Shown: positions 6,660 through 9,919 of the stretch, in pieces | Position numbering within the stretch: position 1 is the stretch's first letter | How the letters are laid out: each line of letters starts with the position of its first letter | Origin: Phycisphaerae bacterium | GTDB taxonomy: Bacteria > Planctomycetota > Phycisphaerae > Phycisphaerales > SM1A02 | Reading direction: 5' to 3' | DNA length: 9,919 bases | Assembly: GCA_018663565.1 (NCBI GenBank) | Contig: JABJQE010000326.1 | Span: 1-9,919 of the forward strand | Notes under the pieces: generated by a model | Seen by the model: only the letters and a program-made list of their open reading frames with translations | Database searches by the model: none | What the model was told of the DNA's origin: nothing | Made by a program: the position numbers and the translations under genes

Positions 6660-7217
6660 ATGCGTATTCACTGTTGTGCGTTGTTCAGCATATTCGTTGC
6701 GATTTCAATGCTCGGCGCGGGCTGCTCGTCCGATGAATCGGTCGCGCCTTCCACTGCAGGCGCCAGGCTTGACAGCGCTGATGCGGCGGCTCGAACTGTG
6801 GCGAGCTTTCAGAACGATCCAAAAGCCTCGAAGTTTTTCGACTCGGCATTCGCATACGCAGTCTTTCCAAAAATCACAAAGGGGGCGCTCGGAATTGGCG
6901 TGTCGGATGGCCGCGGCGAGGTCTTTCAGGGGGGCTCGCTTGTGGGCTATGTTCGGGCCACGAGCGTGACGGTTGGACCGCAGGTTGGCGGCCAGACGTT
7001 CTCGGAAATCATCTTCTTCCAGAGTCAGTTCGCCTTTGATAAGTTCACCAATAATCAGTTTACGGGCCAGGCATCCGCCGCCGCAGTTGCTGGTAAGGGC
7101 GGAGATTCGTCAATAGCTGATTACAATCATGGCGTTGCTGTGTTCACAAGTGACAACAGTGGACTCATCTTGGCTGCAGATATTGGTGGTCAGAAGTTCC
7201 ACTACATCGCGAAGTAA
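6660..7217 (+). CDS. SYLF (Ysc84-like) domain lipoprotein
   Basis: The 185-residue protein has a hydrophobic N-terminal signal ending LGAGCSS, with Cys22 as the likely lipidation site, then a short Ser/Ala-rich linker. The SYLF domain fills about residues 40-185: AYAVFPKITKGALGIG (65-80), the GRGEVFQGGSLVGYV segment (84-98), VTVGPQVGGQTFSEIIFF (103-120) and DNSGLILAADIGG (165-177). This domain binds phosphoinositides in eukaryotes; in bacteria it occurs mostly in exported proteins of uncertain, membrane-associated function. ATG 6660 is chosen because it gives the signal peptide and has AAGG ten bases upstream; an in-frame ATG at 6606 lacks both. It starts 59 bases after the cytochrome gene with no terminator seen between, so it may be the last gene of that operon or have its own promoter. 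Confidence 0.88.
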   Translation: MRIHCCALFSIFVAISMLGAGCSSDESVAPSTAGARLDSADAAARTVASFQNDPKASKFFDSAFAYAVFPKITKGALGIGVSDGRGEVFQGGSLVGYVRATSVTVGPQVGGQTFSEIIFFQSQFAFDKFTNNQFTGQASAAAVAGKGGDSSIADYNHGVAVFTSDNSGLILAADIGGQKFHYIAK

Positions 7218-7280
7218 TCAAAACGCAGTAGTGTGGGCGGCCAATGTAGGCAGTGATCGCTCCAGCGGCGAAGTCTACTT

Positions 7281-7652
7281 CTAACTCGCCCGCGATCCAT
7301 CCAATGGCAACGGCTTGGGCACTGAGTCGTCTTCTGGAACCATGAATTCCAGTGAGGTAATCCATCCGCGAGGGATCTTCTGGACGGCCCCGATTTGATC
7401 AGGTCCGCGGGAATCTGTCACCGCCACGAATTGTTCACACTCATAGATCAAGAGCCCAACAGTGTGCACTGTTGCGAGTGGTCGAAGGGCAAATTCAACC
7501 ATGTCTTCGGGATCTTCCCAGCCGGGACCGCCTCGGGCCTCAGCATCGACCCACTTGACCGAAACGACGGGCCAAGTGTGACCGAGCACTCGATCAACTT
7601 CATCTGAGTGAGTGGGATTCATAGCATCGCCATATGAACTGATGTGGGGCAT
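7281..7652 (-). CDS. Conserved-looking hypothetical protein, 123 residues
   Basis: I do not recognise a named family. The product is small, acidic and probably cytoplasmic, with no signal peptide or membrane segment. A central stretch (VSVKWVDAEARGGPGW, 31-46) is followed by ATVHTVGLLIYECEQFVAVT (59-78) and KIPRGWITSLEFM (92-104), which looks like a compact beta-rich fold. ATG 7652 is chosen because GGAG lies eight bases upstream; a second in-frame ATG at 7622 has no comparable site. The gene converges on the SYLF gene with 63 bases between, and its 5' end faces the ankyrin gene, so the two share the region 7653-7771. Its frame is preferred over the opposite-strand alternative at 7395-7607 because of its ribosome-binding site and protein-like composition. 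Confidence 0.65.
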   Translation of the reverse strand: MPHISSYGDAMNPTHSDEVDRVLGHTWPVVSVKWVDAEARGGPGWEDPEDMVEFALRPLATVHTVGLLIYECEQFVAVTDSRGPDQIGAVQKIPRGWITSLEFMVPEDDSVPKPLPLDGSRAS

Positions 7653-7771
7653 TCTGAGGACTCCATATGAGACAACCCCGCCGCGGCGGCGTTATTTCGT
7701 CCGAAGGGGGTAGACTGCCAGAAGTGCGGCCTAGTGTTGAAGAAACGGCCTTTTTTCAGGAAGATTGGCAG

Positions 7772-8971
7772 ATGCATATGAGTGGATTGCAGACGAACAT
7801 AGTCGCAGTGGCCATGGTGCTGTTTGGAATTGTGCCAGTGGGTCACGGTGGTTCTGAGGAGGTCCCTGTCCTATCGCTCCCATCTCCGCAAGTCGTGGCC
7901 AAGACGGCCCAATCACCACAGCAGAGCATGCCAGCGTCGCTCGCGAAGGTGTTCGTGGCGGTGGCGGCGTCGGACACAATGGCGATTAGGCAAGCCTTGC
8001 AAGATGGCGGTGACCCAAACGGCCTGGGCTTTCGCGTGCGAGATGGCTTGCAACTGACGCCGCTTGGCATCGCGGTGTCAACAGGGAGTATTGCATCAAT
8101 GGAAGTGCTGCTCGATGCGGGCGCTCGCGTGAATTCAGAGGCGTCTGCCGTGCCGCCACTGTGGGCCGCATCATTTCAATGTAAGCCGGCAGCAACTTCG
8201 GTTCTGATCGCCCGAGGAGCCAACGTCAATATCCGGCGAGGTCGATCGGGTTTGACGCCACTACTTATCGCATGCCAGTCTCATTGCAGCTCGGTCGCAA
8301 GGTTGTTACTTGAGAGCGGAGCTGATCCGCATGCAGCCACGATGGACGGCGTGACGCCACTGATGGCAGCGGCGTGGTGGGGAAGCGTTCCTGTCATGCG
8401 TCTTCTCCTTGCTCACGATCCTGATTTGCTCGCCACAGATCATGCTGGACACGACGGCGTGTACTTCGCATCACTCCGTGGCCATGCCGAATGTTTGCGG
8501 CTTCTTCTAGAGGCGAGTGCAGATGCAGATCGAGCAAATGTTGAAGGGTGGACGGCCTTGCGAGCAGCAGCGCGGAGCGGGAGTATCTCCTGTGTTGAGT
8601 TGTTGCTCAATCAGGGCGCTGATCCTGATACGACTGGTCGTGATGGACGAACGCCCTTGCAGGCCGCTGCGGCGCACTGCCATGTTGATGTCATGAAGAA
8701 GTTGATGGAAGCAGGGGCTACTCTGGGGATATCCCGCGATAATTGGACAACACTCGATGATGCAGTGCAAAGCGGATGCCCCGATGCAATTCGCATCTTG
8801 CTCAAGTCTGAGGCGGGGGCGCACGCCGCTGTGAACCATCTTGATCGTGCTGCGTCGGACATTCAACGAGAGATTTACCAAGCCGAACACGCGCCGGCGA
8901 TGGTGGCACGGCTAGTAGAATGCAAGGCGATCATTGCTGAGGCTCGTGCTCGTCTAGGCGGAGGACACTGA
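7772..8971 (+). CDS. Exported ankyrin-repeat protein
   Basis: The 399-residue product has an N-terminal hydrophobic segment (IVAVAMVLFGIVPV, 10-23) ending GHGG, consistent with a signal peptide or anchor, though the n-region lacks Lys or Arg. After a Pro/Ser/Gln linker (about 30-55) come about nine ankyrin repeats from 57 to 352. Clear examples are GLTPLLIACQSHCSSVARLL (160-179), GVTPLMAAAWWGSVPVMRLL (193-212), GWTALRAAARSGSISCVELL (259-278) and GRTPLQAAAAHCHVDVMKKL (292-311). A charged helical tail (about 355-395) closes the protein. Ankyrin stacks bind partner proteins; the partner here is unknown. ATG 7772 is chosen because AGGA lies ten bases upstream. An in-frame ATG at 7667 would add 35 polar residues and bury the signal. 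The stop overlaps the STAS gene start (TGATG), so the two are probably translated together. Confidence 0.88.
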   Translation: MHMSGLQTNIVAVAMVLFGIVPVGHGGSEEVPVLSLPSPQVVAKTAQSPQQSMPASLAKVFVAVAASDTMAIRQALQDGGDPNGLGFRVRDGLQLTPLGIAVSTGSIASMEVLLDAGARVNSEASAVPPLWAASFQCKPAATSVLIARGANVNIRRGRSGLTPLLIACQSHCSSVARLLLESGADPHAATMDGVTPLMAAAWWGSVPVMRLLLAHDPDLLATDHAGHDGVYFASLRGHAECLRLLLEASADADRANVEGWTALRAAARSGSISCVELLLNQGADPDTTGRDGRTPLQAAAAHCHVDVMKKLMEAGATLGISRDNWTTLDDAVQSGCPDAIRILLKSEAGAHAAVNHLDRAASDIQREIYQAEHAPAMVARLVECKAIIAEARARLGGGH

Positions 8972-9318
8972 TGGAATTCATCCCACACGAAATCGATGGT
9001 GATGTCATGATCTTGCGAGCGGAAGGCGGCCTTGATGCGTCAAACGCTTCTGAGTTTATGAAACAAGTGAACGCAATGACCGAGGGCGGCTTCAGTCGTT
9101 TGATTATTGATTGTGTCGACTTGGCCCACATCTCTAGTGTCGGACTTGGTGTGCTCTTCAGAACCCATGCCCGGGCGGCCAAACTTGGTGGCGAAGTGAA
9201 GTTGTGCAATGTGTCCGGTATGCCAATGCAGGTGCTGACCGTGATGCGATTGAATCGTGTGTTTGGCATCTACAAAGATGTCGATCAGGCGAGGTTGTCG
9301 TTTCGTCGTTCTGGCTGA
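8971..9318 (+). CDS. STAS-domain anti-sigma factor antagonist (SpoIIAA/RsbV type)
   Basis: This 115-residue single-domain protein belongs to the anti-anti-sigma family: when unphosphorylated it binds a kinase/anti-sigma factor and frees the sigma factor or another target. Motifs are the first strand DVMILRAEGGLDASNA (11-26), LIIDCVDLAHISSVGLGVLF (44-63), which contains the phosphorylation loop, and VKLCNVS followed by the MRLNRVFGIY helix and strand. By alignment with SpoIIAA/RsbV the likely phosphoserine is Ser56, in ISSVGLG; the preceding Asp of the classical DS motif is Ser55 here. GGAGG six bases before the ATG is a strong ribosome-binding site, and the start overlaps the ankyrin stop by one base. 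No cognate kinase, phosphatase or sigma factor gene lies in the window. Confidence 0.93.
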   Translation: MEFIPHEIDGDVMILRAEGGLDASNASEFMKQVNAMTEGGFSRLIIDCVDLAHISSVGLGVLFRTHARAAKLGGEVKLCNVSGMPMQVLTVMRLNRVFGIYKDVDQARLSFRRSG

Positions 9319-9347
9319 CCGAAGCGAGATTGCGGCAAGATACGATC

Positions 9348-9464
9348 CTAGTCTGATGAGTTTCCGGGGGTGGGAATGAATAGATGCCCTAGGGCGAGGC
9401 AGCAGAGGAGCCCAAAGATGAACATGAAGACGATCAATGCTGATCTGATGCCGCGCCTTCTCAA
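9348..9464 (-). CDS. Possible 38-residue single-pass membrane protein
   Basis: From a TTG at 9464 the frame encodes a basic N-terminus (RRRGIRS), a continuous hydrophobic stretch IVFMFIFGLLCCLALG (11-26), then HLFIPTPGNSSD and a TAG stop. This matches a small N-in membrane protein by the positive-inside rule. AGGA lies seven bases before the TTG. No ATG is available: upstream, in the same frame, ATG 9497 reads only five codons before TGA (9480-9482). The gene would converge on the STAS gene with 29 bases between stops. The family is not recognised, and an open frame this short could be chance; the charge pattern and ribosome-binding site are the only support. Confidence 0.4.
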   Translation of the reverse strand: MRRRGIRSALIVFMFIFGLLCCLALGHLFIPTPGNSSD

Positions 9465-9715
9465 GGCTTGATCCTGTTCTCAATCTGCACACGCCATCGT
9501 GGTGCGACTTTCCAGGCGGCTATGCCAGCAACAACTCATGAGCCCCGTGTCGCCGCGAGTAGTCGCAGAGATCTATGGTTTTCATGTTCTGTGCCACATG
9601 TTGTTGAGAGGGCAATTGTGTTGCTGTGCCCCTGAGTTACCACAGCAACAGTGGCGAGTACTGCCTGATTCAAGGGCGATCTCCATAAACACTAGTCAGT
9701 GCGCAGGCTCCGAGC
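9465..9715. other. Intergenic region without a convincing gene
   Basis: About 250 bases lie between the small minus-strand frame and the transporter start. Short open frames on both strands here (for example from ATG 9521) have unlikely compositions and no ribosome-binding site. The only structure I see is the 10-base inverted repeat at 9619-9650. Promoters for the two divergent flanking genes presumably lie here, but no clear -35/-10 pair was found. Confidence 0.5.
9619..9650. repeat. Perfect 10-base inverted repeat
   Basis: TGTTGCTGTG (9619-9628) and CACAGCAACA (9641-9650) are exact reverse complements separated by 12 bases. No T-run follows on either strand, so it is unlikely to be an intrinsic terminator. 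It lies about 65 bases upstream of the transporter gene and could be an operator or an RNA hairpin in its leader. Confidence 0.45.
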
Positions 9716-9919
9716 GTGCGGTCGACACGATATCCTCCCCACACTTTGGAAGGCCACCACAAGAAAGACAACTCGGGGCACGACCATGCCGGCGTCGGTG
9801 TACTGATGGCGATCGGTGGCTTTGGTTGGTGGGCCACGATCACGCCGCTCTATTACCGGGTCATTGATGATGTGCCCATCGGCGAACTGCTCGCTTGGCG
9901 AGTGATCTCCGGGCTACCA
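9716..9919 (+). CDS. RarD/EamA-family transporter, N-terminal fragment
   Basis: The frame runs off the window end. The segment GVGVLMAIGGFGWWATITPL followed by YYRVIDDVPIGELLAWRVI matches the first helix and following loop of RarD-type EamA (DMT superfamily) permeases, which have a W-x-x-x-P-x-Y/F pattern and an E-I/L-L-A-x-R motif. These are multi-pass inner-membrane proteins; the substrate of RarD is not well defined. The start is uncertain. ATG 9806 would cut into the first helix, so GTG 9716 (AGG eight bases upstream) or TTG 9746 is more likely, and an in-frame stop at 9686-9688 limits the extension. With either start, the N-terminus carries an unusual His/Asp/Lys-rich stretch, GHHKKDNSGHDHAG. 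Only about 68 residues are visible. Confidence 0.7.
   Translation, partial: MRSTRYPPHTLEGHHKKDNSGHDHAGVGVLMAIGGFGWWATITPLYYRVIDDVPIGELLAWRVISGLP

Noticed and set aside
7678..7689. CCGCCGCGGCGG perfect palindrome in the region shared by the divergent hypothetical and ankyrin genes
   Set aside because: A 12-base palindrome is expected about twice per 10 kb by chance, and this one is low-complexity GC. The location is suggestive but there is no other support.
7667..7771. An earlier ATG (7667) for the ankyrin protein
   Set aside because: It would add 35 polar residues before the hydrophobic segment and has no good ribosome-binding site, whereas ATG 7772 has AGGA upstream and gives a clean signal-like N-terminus.
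9499..9867. A 122-codon plus-strand open frame covering the intergenic region and the transporter start
   Set aside because: It overlaps the RarD-like frame in a different phase, and its product has random-looking Arg/Cys/Gln-rich composition and no recognisable motif.

Overview
This window most likely comes from a planctomycete of the Phycisphaerae type. That inference rests on three things: dockerin-like EF-hand modules ending in a WGPC-type tail, tandem GACC-type cysteine repeats on secreted proteins, and a redoxin plus cytochrome c gene pair of a kind common in Planctomycetes. Genus or species cannot be read from the sequence.

Layout, left to right. (a) 1-273: the 3' end of a multi-pass membrane protein. 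(b) 299-940: upp, uracil phosphoribosyltransferase. (c) 1041-1817: a secreted protein with five six-cysteine repeats and a C-terminal dockerin-like anchor, ending at a hairpin terminator (1854-1887) that overlaps the end of the convergent gene. (d) 1864-3609, minus strand: an N6-adenine DNA methyltransferase with no recognisable restriction partner. (e) 3708-6600: three tightly packed plus-strand genes, encoding a secreted YHYH-domain protein with an N-terminal dockerin pair, a thioredoxin-fold lipoprotein, and a c-type cytochrome carrying a C-terminal region like copper type II monooxygenases; the last two overlap by ATGA. (f) 6660-7217: a SYLF-domain lipoprotein. (g) 7281-7652, minus strand: a 123-residue protein of unknown function. 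(h) 7772-9318: an apparently exported ankyrin-repeat protein that overlaps a STAS-domain anti-sigma factor antagonist. (i) 9348-9464, minus strand: a possible 38-residue single-pass membrane protein. (j) 9716-9919: the 5' end of a RarD/EamA-type transporter, cut by the window edge.

Most of the genes act at or outside the cytoplasmic membrane. The best candidates for something unusual are the YHYH/redoxin/cytochrome operon, in which the copper-ligand histidines of the monooxygenase-like region look largely lost, and the ankyrin-STAS pair, in which an exported repeat protein is translationally linked to a cytoplasmic partner-switching regulator. I see no CRISPR array, tRNA, rRNA, insertion sequence or prophage gene. 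Nothing in the window proves a wholly new system.
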